Of a stretch of DNA of 64,000 nt, positions 1-10,835 are shown in pieces. The position numbers and the translations under genes were made by a program. The stretch comes from VAXT01 sp963728535. Its GTDB lineage: Bacteria > Actinomycetota > Thermoleophilia > Gaiellales > Gaiellaceae. The notes under the pieces are model-generated. The model was given only the letters and a program-made list of their open reading frames with translations. It ran no database searches and was not told the origin of the DNA. Numbering within the stretch: position 1 is the first letter of the stretch; the number at the start of each line of letters is the position of its first letter. Location: the NCBI GenBank assembly GCA_963728535.1, contig CAVSKK010000001.1:186001-250000 (forward strand), written 5' to 3'.

Positions 1-677
1 GCCGACGTAGAGGAAGTCGCGTGTCGGATGCAGTCGAGCCGAGCTCGACCGCGTCGCTGGTCAGCGCCTGCGTGATCAGCGTCGGGATCACGGCGCGGGC
101 GGACTGCCGCGGCCCGAAGGTGTTGAACGGACGGGCGATGACGACCGGCATGTCGAACGAGCCTGGAATAGCTCAGCGCGAGCTGGTCGGCGCCGATCTT
201 GGTCGCGGCGTACGGGCGACTGCGCCCGTAGCGGATGCGTCTCGTCGATCGGCACCGTCTGTGCCGTGCCGTAGACCTCGCTCGAGGAGGTGTGCACGAG
301 GCGTCTCACGTCGTGCCGGCGGCAGGCCTCCAGCACGTTCAAGCGTTCCCGTGATGTTCGCCGTGACGAACTCGCGGGGATGGACGTACGAGTACGGGAT
401 CGGAATCAGCGCACCGAGGTGGAAGACGGAGTCGCAGCCTTGAACGGCGCTGTCGGCGGCCTCCGGGTTCGCGAGGTCGCCGCGAAAGATCTCGACGCTT
501 TCGAGGAGGGTCGGGTCGAGCTGCTCGAGCCAGCCGTAGTCGTTGCGGGAGTTGTAGCGAACGAACGCCCTGCACCTTGGCTCCTGCAACAGCGAGGGCT
601 TCGACTAGATGGCTGCCGATGAAGCCTGCGGCTCCGGTGACGAGCGTCGGGCGGTCATTCCAGTCCACGTCGTTCAC
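1..677 (-). pseudogene. NAD-dependent epimerase/dehydratase, partial and frameshifted
   Basis: Extended short-chain dehydrogenase/reductase acting on nucleotide sugars. The N-terminus (start 677) reads TLVTGAAGFIGSHLVEAL, the Rossmann NAD motif. The sequence then continues in a second frame (about 560-350: FRGDLANPEAADSAVQGCDSVFHLGA, then a PYSYVHPREFV segment) and a third (about 342-240: EACRRHDVRRLVHTSSSEVYG), so at least two indels break it. The catalytic YxxxK and the sugar-binding half lie beyond the left edge. It starts 1 nt after the stop of the phosphotransferase gene and probably shares its transcript. The family is certain; the substrate is not. Whether the breaks are real or sequence error cannot be told here. 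Confidence 0.75.
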
Positions 678-678
678 G

Positions 679-2081
679 TTAACCGCTCCGACGCGGCCGC
701 GGCGGGCGAGGGTCGAGGATGGCCGCCGCCGCGATCGCCTTCAATACCAGATCGACGTTCTGCTCGATCCAGACGGGCCGCTCGGCACGATCGGCGTAGG
801 AGCTGACCTCATGACCGACTCGGTCGAGCCAGAAGGCGAGCACGAACGTCTCGAGCTCATGAACGGTCGGTTCGATCCCGATCTGCCTCGCGTACGCGCG
901 GGAGTGGTCGTCCCCTCCGGCCTGCGCCCAGGGTAGGAGGTGTTCGACCAGCGCTGGGCCGAGGAACTGATGCGTGCCGGCACGGATCATGTTCAGCCGA
1001 AGCTGAAGCAGGTCGAGGAAGGGCAACCTGCCGGGGCCGCCGTGATCCCAGTCGACGACGCCGGAGAGCCTTCCGTCCTCGATGAGCAGGTTCCGGCTCC
1101 AGAAGTCACCGTGCGCAAAGATCCGGGGCACTTCCGCAAGCGTCTGCTCGACCTGGCTTCCGAGCCGACGCAACGCTTGCGCGCGGTCGCCGGGGAGGGC
1201 ACGCGCGATCGCTTCCGCGTCGCCGCTCGGCGAGGTCGTCGGTGTCGAGTTGTCACCAAGGCCGCCGAGCGTGACGAGAAAACCGATGCACTCCTCGAGC
1301 AGTTCGGGAGGAAGCTGCGCCGGCGGCGGCGACCCGCTGAGCCGCTGCTCGAGCGACCAGTCACCCAGACCGGCCTTTCCGTCCGCGAGCTGGTCTGGAA
1401 CCAGACGAGCGATCTGAGGAGGCGGGGAGGACGTGTCGAGAGCCGTCAGCGCGTCGCGCTGATGCCAGAGATGCTCTCGGGCGGGCCCGACCGCGACGCG
1501 CAGAACGGCTTCCGAAGCGATGGCCACAAGGCCGCTCTGGGTGGCGAGCGGCCACCCGCTATCGAGGGTCGATCCGATCCGTTCGCCGGCTTGCGCGAGC
1601 GCCGAGTCGAGGACTGTCGGGCAGCGCCCGCGACGGGAGCCGATGACAAGCGCCCCGAGCGGAAATCCTCCGCTCCACAGGCTTCTCGAGCTCGCTGGGG
1701 CCCACGGAAGCCGAAGGGCTTGCTCCCATTCCCATGGAACAACCCAACGATCGCATAGGCCCGCGCGCCAAGAGTGCGTCGCACGCGCTCGGCTCGGAGT
1801 CGGACCTCGAGCGACCGAGTCACCCGTCTGCCCGCTCTGATCAATCGGAAGCCTCCCTCTCTCGGGATGTGATCGAGAGCGACGACCACGTACGCCGCGT
1901 CTCCGGTGAACGTCCCGTCCGTGGCGAGCTCGACTTCGGCTCCGGTTTCGACTAGCTCCGCACCGCCTGCAGCGAGCGTGGCGGCGAGCTTGCGGTCGAC
2001 GACGCGGAACCGGCGCGCGTCGACGGGGATCGCTCCCGGCAACCAGTTGTGGCGGGGGTAGCTCGCTTCCTCCGGCGGCAC
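679..2081 (-). CDS. Aminoglycoside phosphotransferase (APH)-family protein, frameshifted
   Basis: Kinase-like phosphotransferase fold. The C-terminal 280 residues (679 to about 1520) are in one frame and contain the Brenner-type catalytic motif HGDFWSRNLLIEDG followed by VVDWDHGG, the usual APH active site and metal-binding aspartate. The N-terminal part (about 1640-2081, GTG start) is in another frame and reads as a folded domain (ARRFRVVDRKLAATLAAGG, then AYVVVALDHIPREGGF), so one or two indels near 1530-1640 split a gene of about 460 codons. It sits upstream of the epimerase in an exopolysaccharide locus, so a sugar or small-molecule kinase role is likelier than antibiotic resistance. The substrate is unknown. 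Confidence 0.65.
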
Positions 2082-2190
2082 GGGATCAGGAGGCTAACAG
2101 TCGTTCTTTTTGCCGTTCACGGCGACGAATGGGCTACCTAGAACGGGGGAGAACCTCACGTGCGGCGAACATCGTGCCGATGGAGGGGCC

Positions 2191-4291
2191 ATGATCGGGC
2201 GCCGCCTCCCATTCATCGCTGTTGCCGCCTGCACGGTTGCGCTGTGCTCCAGTGCGCTTGCAGGAGCATGGGTCTCTTCTGCGCACGCCGCACCGATCCT
2301 CGACACAGCTCTCGGTTCCCCGCCGGCGGGCACGCCCGCCAGTTCGATCGTGCTTCATGGGATGACTACTGCGCGCACCTCGAGAGCATCGTCGCTCACG
2401 ATCGCTCGACCTACTGCCAATTCCGGAGACGTCATGCTTGCAGTCGTCACCGTACGACTGTCGGGAAGCGGAACGGTCACGGCGCCATTCGGCTGGACTC
2501 TGATCAGACGCGACGGAAGCACCTCCGGCGCGGCATTGAGCCAGGTGCTCCTCTTCAGGGTCGCAACCGCGCTCGAGCCGGCCTTTTACACATGGACATT
2601 TTCGAGCACCGCCGGCGCAACCGGTGGAATATCCGCTTTCGGGGGCGTTGACGTTCTTTCGCCCGTGGACGGCCAGGCCGGAGCCCTTGGCGCCAATAAG
2701 CGCCTCATCACCGCGCCGTCGATCACCACCGGCGTCGACGGCTCATTGGTGCTCGGGTTGTTCGGAAACAGCGCTCAGAGCTCGATGACAGCGCCAACGG
2801 GGATGGCCGAGGACTTCGACATTACGACTCAGACCTCGAATAGCGCGTCCACGTCCGAATCGGCTTCGCACTCCCAGCCCATTCATGGAGCGACCGGGAA
2901 CATGGTTGCAACCGCGAGCAGCAGAGCGAAAAACACAGTCGGACAAGCCGTTGCCCTTGCTCCTGCCGCGCCCGCCACCCCCGCCACCATCCGCCTCCGC
3001 CTCCGCCACCTCCGCCTCCGCCACCTCCGCCGCCTCCGCCACCGCCACCGCCGCCTCCGCCACCGCCTCCGCCTCCGCCTCCGCCACCGCCGCCTCCGCC
3101 GCCTCCGCCACCGCCGCCTCCGCCATCCGCCACCGCCTACCGCCACCTCCGCCACCGCCACCTCCGCCACCGCCTCCGCCGCCACCGCCACCTCCGCCAC
3201 CGCCTCCGCCGCCTCCGCCACCGCCACCGCCGCCCCGCCACCTCCGCCGCCTCCGTCTTGCACTTCCACGGCCGTCCCCGGAGACAACCTGAACACGAAG
3301 TTCAGCGCTCTCGTCCCGGGTAACACGCTTTGCCTACATGGCGCGCCTGCTTACAGTGCGACGTATAACGGAGCGTGGAGCATCAGCCGTGCCGGACAAC
3401 CCGGCAACCTCATAACGATCACGAATTATCCCGGCGAAGTGCCGACGCTAGAGGCGCCCTATGCCGGCTCGTGTCGCAACATATTCACGATGCAAAGCTC
3501 GAGCGCCTACCTTTCGGTATCTGGACTTCGCTTCATGAATGACAATCAGGGCGGGTCATGTGAAAACTTCGCAGGTGTTTTCTTCAACGGTGCAGACAAC
3601 ATCAGCTTGGAACGGAACGAAATGGTAACAACACCCAGCACGGCGTCTTTGCAGGATACGGAGCCGTAGGGAACATCGTCCGCCGCAACTACCTCCATGA
3701 CAATGGCACGCCACACGGCACGAACAACGCCGATCACGCCATCTATTCGATGACGCCTCGGGAACACAAATCATCCGCAACCTGGTGCTCCACACACCAA
3801 ACGGCCATGCGATTCAGATCTACAACGGGCCGACGAACACGATCGTCGCCGGGAATGTGGTCGTGGACACCGTCTGTTCACTTCCCTGTAACAACACCGC
3901 CGATCACGCGACTGCCGGGATCATCGTGGCCAACGCGAATACGACCGGCACCCACGTCGTCAACAATGTCGTGGCCTACAACAGTCGTGGCATCTACGGG
4001 TACCAGGTCGCCAACACGAACGAGGCCCACTCGAACGTCGCCTTTGGCAACACGACCTGCAATATCTGCAACTACTCTGGCAGCACCATGGTCGTCGGAG
4101 CAAACATCTACTCGGACCCGATGTTCGTGAACTACCCGAGTGACCTCCACGTTCGAACCGGGAGCCCTGCCATCGGCGCTGCCGATGCCGCCTATGTGTA
4201 CTGGCGAGATTACGACGGGGCGACCGGCTCGATCGGCGCCAGATATCAGTGCGTTCGAACGTTAGAAGTCCCTTCACTTAACGGTAGTTGA
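2191..4291 (+). CDS. Secreted parallel beta-helix protein with proline-rich linker, frameshifted
   Basis: The ATG at 2191 gives a signal peptide (MIGRRLPFIAVAACTVALCS, then an AHA-type cleavage site). Residues of about 35-260 form a beta-rich domain with the motif PFGWTLIRRDG, shared with the next gene. A Pro-rich linker encoded by CCNCCN repeats follows (2985-3258), then a right-handed beta-helix domain (PGDNLNTKFSALVPGNTLCL onward) with NHNI-type turns and a GHAVQIYNGPTNTIVAGNVV segment. The frame is lost near 3640 and resumes in another frame to 4291, so one gene is split by an indel. The linker also contains compensating shifts. Beta-helix proteins of this kind include polysaccharide lyases and epimerases. 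In an exopolysaccharide locus a polymer-modifying or cell-surface role is plausible but inferred. Confidence 0.7.
2985..3258 (+). repeat. CCNCCN proline-coding microsatellite
   Basis: About 270 bp of imperfect tandem CCGCCT/CCACCT/CCGCCA units. One frame encodes polyproline, a second Ser-Ala-Thr and a third Arg-Leu-Arg-His; none contains a stop. It lies exactly between the N-terminal domain and the beta-helix domain of the surrounding gene. Confidence 0.9.
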
Positions 4292-4448
4292 GAGAGCTCC
4301 GGCCCTTATCTCGAGCATGACCGGTCGCCACGACTCCTGGCTTAGTACGAGTCGATGCAAGGGCACGACTTGACGTTCGAGGGAAGACGCCCTACTCTGC
4401 CGCGGGTTCCAAATCGCTGAGGCTGCGGCGCTATCCGAGGGGGGTATT

Positions 4449-6555
4449 TTGCGCTCGCTTTCAAAACGGATCGTTCACGACGCGATCCGCTGCCAGGTCT
4501 TGCCCGCGCGGCGGAGAGTGCGACAATTCACAGCAGGGCCGGAGCGCCTGCTCCTCATCGTTGCGGCGCTCCTCGCCCTCGTGCTGACAGCGGCTCCGGA
4601 GGTCGCTTGGGCTTCGCCGGGCATTCGAGCCACGTCGAGCGCCGCCGACCCGGCAGCAGCGGAAACGTTCACGCTTCAGACGCCGGTCGGAGCGCTTCCA
4701 GGCGATGTGCTCGTGTCGGGGCTCGACCTGCGATTGCCGAACGGAGTCGACGTCACGCCACCTCCCGGCTGGACTCTCATTCGCCGAGACGGCAAGCCGA
4801 GCGGACTCGGCCAAGCCTTCAGCCAACTTCTCTACTACAAGGTCGTCGGACCGTTTGAGCCTTCGTTCTCGACCTGGACCTGGAACTGGAGCAATTCGGT
4901 TCCGGCGAGCGGTGGCATCGTTGCGGCCGTCGGAGTCGACGGTGGCTCTTCGCCCGACACGGCAAGCGGCCGATACAGCAGCTGGGCGCGCACGTTCGCA
5001 GCCCCTTCGCTGACCACGGCCGGTGCGGGCGAGCTCCTACTCGGTTTTTTCGGGTCGAATGGCATGAATGGTCTGATTCCGCCGAGCGCGATGACCGAGC
5101 TGATCGATGTGGCCACTGATGGTGGAGGCGCCGAAACTGAGGCGGCATGGGCGATACAGCCCTTTGCAGGCGCGACCGGCGATCAATGGGCAGCTGATGC
5201 CGAGGGTCGGGTCAACCGGTCCAATGTCGGCCAGATGGTCGCCCTCGTGGCTGCCGAACCACCGCCTCCACCTCCACCTCCACCTCCACCTCCACCTCCA
5301 CCTCCACCTCCACCTCCACCTCCACCTCCACCTCCGCCTCCCACCTCCGCCTCCACCTCCGCCACCCCACCTCCGCCTCCGCCTCCGCCACCTCCGCCTG
5401 CCACCTCCGCCGCCGCCACCTCCGCCTCCACCTCCGCCTCCGCCTCCGCCACCTCCACTACCGCCGCCACCGCCTCCACCGGTGGGCTGGCTGCTCCCCG
5501 AGCCGCTCCTCCCCTCGCTGGGCCGGGCCTTCTATGTCGCTCCAAACGGGCTCGATTCCAACCCGGGCACGCTCCTGGCCCCCTGGCGGACGGTGCAGCA
5601 TGCCCTCGATGCTCTGACCGCAGGCCAGATCGTCTATGTGCGCGCCGGCACGTACAGCGACAACCTGCTCATGACCCGCTCGGGCACGCTGTTGGCGCCA
5701 ATCACGATCCGCAACTTCCTCGGCGAGCGGCCGATTCTCCATCCCGGGGGCGGCGACAACTGCAACGACGTGCTCCAGCTCCACAACGTCAGTTACGTAC
5801 GGGTGCAAGGCTTCACGATCGAGGGCGCCAACGGCTGCGACAACAACACGAACGTCTATGTGGCCGGCAACTCGCGCCACGTCGAGATCTCAGGCAACGA
5901 GATCCGAAACGGCCACGACCACGGCCTCTACGCCGATCCCGGCACGCTCGACGTGCAGGTGCTCGCAAACCGTGTCCACGACAACGGCACGATCGGCTCC
6001 GGGAACAAGGATCACGCCCTCTACATGGAGGGTGGGCCGCACCTGCTTGCCAACAACCTGATCTACGACCATCCGTACGGACACGCCGTCCAGATCTATC
6101 CCGACGCTGACGGCGACATCATCACCAACAACACGATCGTGAACACGAGCTACACCTCCGGCTACCGGGCGGCCGGTGTCATCGTCGGCGGGGACGGCCT
6201 CGGGCTGACCGCCGACAACATCCTGATCGTGAACAACATCGTCGCCTGGAACGACTATGGGCTCTACGGCTATTACGAAGATGGTGAGGACGGCCCTCAG
6301 GGGACAGGCAACGCCGGCCACCACAACCTCGTCTTCGCGAATACGTACGGCAACCTCGTCAACGATCGCCCGAACATCATCGACTTCTCGCTCGGGAACC
6401 TGGTCGCTGATCCCTTGTTCGTGAACCGCGCGGGCTACGACTTCCACCTGCAGCTCGGCAGCCCGGCTCTGGGGCGAGCGCTCCTGGGATACACCCCGCC
6501 GACCAATTTCGACGGTCTGCTGCGTAGCATCCCGCCCGCGCTCGGCGCGTATTAG
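4449..6555 (+). CDS. Secreted parallel beta-helix protein with polyproline linker, frameshifted
   Basis: The likely TTG start at 4449 is followed by a long basic n-region and a hydrophobic signal (LLLIVAALLALVLTAAPEVA). The N-terminal domain carries PPPGWTLIRRDGKPSG, as in the preceding paralogue, and ends before a polyproline linker (5266-5485). The frame changes inside the linker. The C-terminal domain then opens with AFYVAPNGLDSNPGT, a DUF1565-like entry, and a beta-helix with conserved histidine-bearing turns: NGHDHGLYADPG, SGNKDHALYMEGG and HPYGHAVQIYP. It ends LGSPALGRALL before the stop at 6555. The gene after it and the one at 12714 share most of this helix domain. A secreted carbohydrate-active or structural role is inferred. 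The shift in the repeat may be a sequencing error. Confidence 0.75.
5266..5485 (+). repeat. CCNCCN polyproline-coding microsatellite
   Basis: A perfect stretch of CCACCT hexamers at its left end grades into CCGCCT/CCGCCA units. It encodes an uninterrupted proline run in the N-terminal frame, then frame-shifted patches before polyproline resumes in the beta-helix frame. It is the same kind of linker as at 2985-3258. Confidence 0.9.
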
Positions 6556-6578
6556 GCAGCGGGAGCCTCACTTCTCGA

Positions 6579-7815
6579 TTGCAGACCGCCGCCGCCGAGG
6601 GTAGGCTCTCGAACTTCGTTTTGTGGCCTAAGAGGATTTTCCTCGGTATCGCCCTGTTGCTCGTTCTCTCGGCCGCGTCATCGGCTGAGGCCGCCGTTGC
6701 GGTGCGGGCTGACTTGGCGACGGCGATTGCGCCCGAAGGTGGCGGCATTGGCTGGGCCCTGCCGCCTGCGCTGCCGCCGTCTCTAGGCGAGGCTTTCTAT
6801 GTCGCTCCGAACGGCCTTGATTCCAACCCGGGCACGCTCCTGGCCCCTTGGCGGACGGTGCAACGCGCCCTCGATGTGCTCGACCCGGGCCAGATCGTCT
6901 ACGTGCGCGCCGGCACGTACAGCGACAACCTGCTGATGACCCGCTCGGGCACGATGTTGGCGCCGATCACGATCAGCAGCTTCTTCGGCGAGCGGCCGAT
7001 TCTCCATCCCGGGGGCGGCGAAAACTGCAACGAAGTGCTCCAGCTCCACAACGTCAGTTACGTACGGGTGCAAGGCTTCACGATCGAGGGCGCCAACGGT
7101 TGTGACAACAACACGAACGTCTATGTCGCCGGCCGCTCGAGCCACGTCGAGATCTCAGGCAACGAGATCCGAAACGGCCACGACCACGGCGTGTACGCCG
7201 ATCCCGGCACGCTCGACGTGCAGGTGCTCGCAAACCGCGTCCACGACAACGGCACGATCGGCTCCGGGAACAAGGATCACGCGCTCTACATGGAAGGCGG
7301 GCCGCATCTGATCGCCAACAACCTCATTTACGACCATCCGTACGGTCACGCCGTCCAGATCTATCCGACCGCCAAGGGCACGATCATCACCAACAACACG
7401 ATCGTGAACACGAGCTACACCTCCGACTACCGGGCGGCCGGAATCATCGTCGGCGGGGACGGCCTCGGCGGACCGCCAACTTCATCGTGATCGTGAACAA
7501 CATCGTCGCCTGGAACAGCCGCGGCCTCTACGGCTACTACGAGTGGGGAGAGGACGGCCCGCAAGGGATCGGCAACGTGGGGGTCGACAACCTCGTCTTC
7601 GCAAACGCCTACGGCAACTTCGTCAACGACCGCCCGAACATCATCAGCTTCCTCGGAAACTGGTCGCCGACCCCTTGTTCGTGAACCGCGAGGGCTACGA
7701 CTTCCACTTGCAGCTCGGCAGTCCGGCGCGGGGACGGGCGCTCCCGGCATACACGCCGCTGACGAATTTCGACGGCATCCCACGTTTGATCCCGTCTGCG
7801 CTCGGAGCCTTCTAG
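6579..7815 (+). CDS. Secreted parallel beta-helix protein (short paralogue), frameshifted
   Basis: Tandem paralogue of the preceding gene, starting 23 nt after its stop. A TTG at 6579 or 6621 leads into a signal peptide (IFLGIALLLVLSAASSAEA). It lacks the N-terminal domain and the proline linker and goes directly from a short PPALPPSLG spacer to AFYVAPNGLDSNPGT and the beta-helix. The motifs NGHDHGVYADPG, SGNKDHALYMEGG and HPYGHAVQIYP are retained. Two indels (near 7470 and 7660) split the reading frame; the last frame carries VADPLFVNREGYDFHLQLGS to the stop at 7815. The near-identity to the upstream copy points to recent duplication. Function as for that copy: probably extracellular polysaccharide binding or modification, by inference. 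Confidence 0.75.
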
Positions 7816-8096
7816 GAGGGTTTGGTGGAATGTTGCTCGTCGCTGGGGTGCGATGGTCGTTCCGAGGCCGCGGACGCATGGAGCCCCGGTAGTCACCACT
7901 GCCGGGGCGACGGAGGACCCGGCCTCGGGGCGAGCAGCGCGGCCCGGCGGCTCAGCCATATTTCGCCAACCCCTCCTAGGCCCCCGCCTTTGCGATCGCG
8001 CCGTTTGACGCCATACTCTGCGGCCTGCTCCGCTTTAAGCCTCTCCGAGCTGGCTCTGGCCGCGCACCAGAGGCGGACGCTCTCGCATGGCGGGCG
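7816..8096. other. Intergenic stretch, nothing recognised
   Basis: About 280 bp between the beta-helix gene and the PAP2 gene. A 108-codon frame opens at 7822 but its composition is not protein-like. The true PAP2 start could lie in the last few dozen bases. No convincing promoter or terminator seen. Confidence 0.4.
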
Positions 8097-8775
8097 GTGT
8101 TCGTTGCGGTGCCTCTGCTCGTGTTCGTTGCTCTTGCCGCCCTCGTGAGAGCCGATCCCAAGCCGGATCTCGACGAGAGACTTCTGATGTTTCTGAACGG
8201 ATCCGTGGAAGGCTCTGCCCTCGGCGATGCTGCTGAGCTCCTGACAGTCGCGTGCCTCTGGGCCGGCGCGATCATTCTGCTCGCAGTGCTCGGCGCGCTT
8301 TCCGTTCGCCGCCGATTCGCTTCCGCCGTGTTCCTGGGGTCGGTGATCGTCGGCTCGCTCGTCCTCGAGAGAGCGCTCAAGCATGTCATCGAGCGGGCGG
8401 CTATCAACCAGGAGGAGGCGTATTCGTTTCCCAGCGGGAGTGCGACGGTCTCGCTGGCGGTCGTGGTTGCTCGGCTCTCCTCTCCGGGTATCGCCGTCGC
8501 CGGTGGCATTTGCGGCGGGCGCGGGGGTCGTGGTCGTGTACGGGCTCTCGATCGTCAGCCTGGGCTGGCACTATCCAACTGACGTCGTCGCGGGGTGGTG
8601 TGTCGCCGTGGCACTGGCGGCGGCGCTCTGGGTTGCCCTGGGTGAGCCGACGATCGAGCCGACGCCGGCCCAACTTCCTGACGGCCACGCGCTCGCACTA
8701 GCGATTTCAGTAAAATTGCATAGAATTCAAGGAGCGGGGTCCGATTTCCGGACCGGGGACAAAGAGGTGTCTTGA
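8097..8775 (+). CDS. PAP2-family membrane phosphatase, frameshifted
   Basis: Type-2 phosphatidic acid phosphatase family, usually acting on lipid or undecaprenyl pyrophosphates at the membrane. Hydrophobic segments are visible from the start (FVAVPLLVFVALAALV; AGAIILLAVLGAL; SAVFLGSVIVGSLVLE). The three family motifs can be read across one frameshift near 8480: KHVIER (motif 1), FPSGSATVSLA (motif 2, with Ser where PSGH is usual) and SLGWHYPTDVVAGW (motif 3, catalytic His and Asp). Motif 3 lies in the second frame, which ends at 8775. The start is uncertain; GTG 8097 is a conservative choice. In a polysaccharide locus a role in recycling undecaprenyl pyrophosphate is plausible. The loss of the His in motif 2 is unusual. 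Confidence 0.65.
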
Positions 8776-8776
8776 C

Positions 8777-9606
8777 GTGCTCAAAACCGTATTCATCGGT
8801 TCCAAGAACGCTTTCGACGACATGCTCGTCGATTGGCTCTCCGAGCGCACGGAAGTCGTCGGAGCGATTTGGCTCGACCCCGAGGAGTGGCGCAAATCCC
8901 TGAAGGGGCGGCTCGGTTTCGTCCGGCGACGGCTTCAGCGCGCGGAGTGAGAAAGACCGTCGATGAGATCGGCTTCTTCCTCTACTACCATGCCCGCCTC
9001 GGACGAGCGGAGGAGCGCATTCTCGACGATCGAGTCATCGCTCCGTACCGGCATGGCACGGTGAGCAGAAATGGAGGGCGATTCGATCGCGGTCGGTGAC
9101 GTGAAGCCGGAGGCGCTGGAATGGCTGCGCGAGCGACAGCCTGATCTCGCCCTGGCGATGTGCGTCAACAACTATTTCGGGGACGAGCTGCGCGGCATCT
9201 TCAAGCACGGCGTGTTCCTGTGGCACGAAGGATTCACCCCCGAGTACCGGGGCCTCTATTCACCTTTCTGGACGGTCGCGAACGCGGACTTCGATCGCAT
9301 CGGGTACACCCTCTTGCGGATGAACGAGTCGTATGACGCGGGGGAGATCTTCGTCCAGGGCCGTGCGGTCGACGTCGACCCTTTTCGGGACCACCATGCG
9401 TTCCTCGGCCACAAGGCGATCGCCGACAGCCTGCCCAGTGTCGAGCGATTCCTCGGTGAACTCGAGGCCGGAACCGCTCGGCCGCTCGACCGCTCGGGAG
9501 CAGACTCCAACTACTACACGTACCCGGGCCTCTCCGACTACGTCCGCCAGCGGCGCATGCTGAAGCGCTGGCGCGACGGCTGTTCGCGCCTGAGGGTTTG
9601 CCGTGA
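8777..9606 (+). CDS. Formyltransferase-family protein, frameshifted
   Basis: GTG start 1 nt after the PAP2 stop. The first 57 codons (MLKTVFIGSKNAFDDMLVDW) form a Rossmann-like opening, then a TGA at 8948 shows an indel. The core lies in the frame from 9071 and has typical formyltransferase motifs: LALAMCVNNYFGDEL, FLWHEGFTPEYRGLYSPFW, then MNESYDAGEIFVQ, matching the methionyl-tRNA and amino-sugar formyltransferase pattern (substrate loop, catalytic Asp in the YDAG segment). A further indel near 9570 would let it end at the TGA 9604-9606, overlapping the next start (GTGA). In this locus it probably formylates an amino sugar; the acceptor is unknown. Confidence 0.6.
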
Positions 9607-10826
9607 CCAGCGCTCGCACGGCTCTCACGGGCGATCGGCTCGGCATCTACATCGACACCGTTCACCGAGTCTTCGATACTCCGGAGGGTCCCCGGATCGC
9701 AACCGACCCCGCCGACTTCGCCTTCGTCGGGATCTTCCTGCCCACGGTCGGCGCCGGCTTCAGCTCGCTGCTGCTCTTCGGCCGCACCGATCCGGGTGAG
9801 CTCGGCGAATATGTTCCCCTCCCGCCCGAGGTCGAGCTCGTCGAACTGCCTCACTACGGCGACCTCCGCCAGCTTCCGTCCGTCGCGCGGGCGTTGTTCG
9901 GAACGGCGAACCGCTTCTGGAAGGGCCTCGAGCAAGTGGACACCGTTTGGATCTTCGGGCCCCATCCTTTCGGTCTCATGCTCGCCGGTATGGCGGCCCT
10001 CCGCCGCCGGCAGATCGTGCTCGGGGTTCGCCAGGACACGATGGCGTACTTTCGGTCGCGGCTGCCGAGTCAGCGCTGGAAGCCACTGTTGGTCGGAGCG
10101 CACGCGCTCGACATAGCTTCGATTGCTCTCCCGGCGGGTCAAGACGATCGTGACGGGGCCTGCGATCGGCAGACGCTACGGCGACCGTCCCCAGGTTTTC
10201 GTCATGTGGGAGTCCGTCGTGCGTTCCGAGGACGTGGCGACAGGCCTTCACGATCAGAGCTGGGACGGCCGATCGAGCTGATCACGGTCGGGCGCCTCGA
10301 TCCGGAAAAGAACCCTCTGCTCCTCGTCGAGGCCATTGGCGAGCTCGACCGAGAGGAACCCGGCCGCTATTCGGTGACCTGGATCGGCGGAGGGCCGATG
10401 GAGGAAGCGATCCGGGAGCGAACAGCAGAGCTCGGCGTCACCGACCGGATCAACCTGATCGGCTTCGTCCCCTTTGGCCCCGAGCTGCTCGATCTCTATC
10501 GCCGGGCGCACGCGTTCGTCCACGTCTCGATGACCGAAGGCGTTCCGAAGGTGCTGGTCGAGGCGCTCGGCTGCGCGACCCCCATAGTCGCTACGGATGT
10601 CGGCGGCGTCCGTGACGTTCTCGACGACGGGCGAGCGGGTCTCCTCATTCCGCCGGCCGACCTGCCCGCGCTCGTGGCGGCGATCAGACGCATGTCCTCC
10701 GATGCGGCGCTGCGCGAGCGGCTTGTCCTACGCGGTCTCGAGCTGGCCCAGGAGCTCACGCTTGAGACGCAATCTCAGCGTGTGGCGGGCTTCATCGCAG
10801 GCGAGATCGACAAAGAGCGCAACTAG
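9603..10826 (+). CDS. GT4-family glycosyltransferase
   Basis: 407-codon frame with GTG start. The N-terminal half is an acceptor-type domain (LGIYIDTVHRVFDTPEGPR). The C-terminal half is a classic GT-B donor domain: ITVGRLDPEKNPLLLVEAIG, IGGGPMEEAIRERTAELGV, FVPFGPELLDLYRRAHAFVH, then SMTEGVPKVLVEALGCATPI, including the E-x7-E motif. Residues of about 175-220 (around 10130-10250) read as non-protein, whereas the adjacent frame gives SRRVKTIVTGPAIGRRYGDR, so two compensating indels corrupt this patch. Cytoplasmic, adding a sugar to the lipid-linked repeat unit; donor and linkage unknown. It overlaps the formyltransferase stop and runs toward asnB. Confidence 0.8.
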   Translation: MTSARTALTGDRLGIYIDTVHRVFDTPEGPRIATDPADFAFVGIFLPTVGAGFSSLLLFGRTDPGELGEYVPLPPEVELVELPHYGDLRQLPSVARALFGTANRFWKGLEQVDTVWIFGPHPFGLMLAGMAALRRRQIVLGVRQDTMAYFRSRLPSQRWKPLLVGAHALDIASIALPAGQDDRDGACDRQTLRRPSPGFRHVGVRRAFRGRGDRPSRSELGRPIELITVGRLDPEKNPLLLVEAIGELDREEPGRYSVTWIGGGPMEEAIRERTAELGVTDRINLIGFVPFGPELLDLYRRAHAFVHVSMTEGVPKVLVEALGCATPIVATDVGGVRDVLDDGRAGLLIPPADLPALVAAIRRMSSDAALRERLVLRGLELAQELTLETQSQRVAGFIAGEIDKERN

Positions 10827-10835
10827 ACTCGAATC

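Noticed and set aside
2822..3326. Minus-strand glycine-rich frames opposite the proline repeat
   Set aside because: They are the reverse complement of the CCNCCN tract, giving poly-Gly, Ala-Glu or Arg-Trp by composition only.
2985..5485. Proline-coding tracts as CRISPR arrays
   Set aside because: Units are 6-9 bp tandem repeats without unique spacers, inside coding sequence.
5183..5545. Minus-strand poly-Gly frame opposite the second proline repeat
   Set aside because: Same artefact of the microsatellite.
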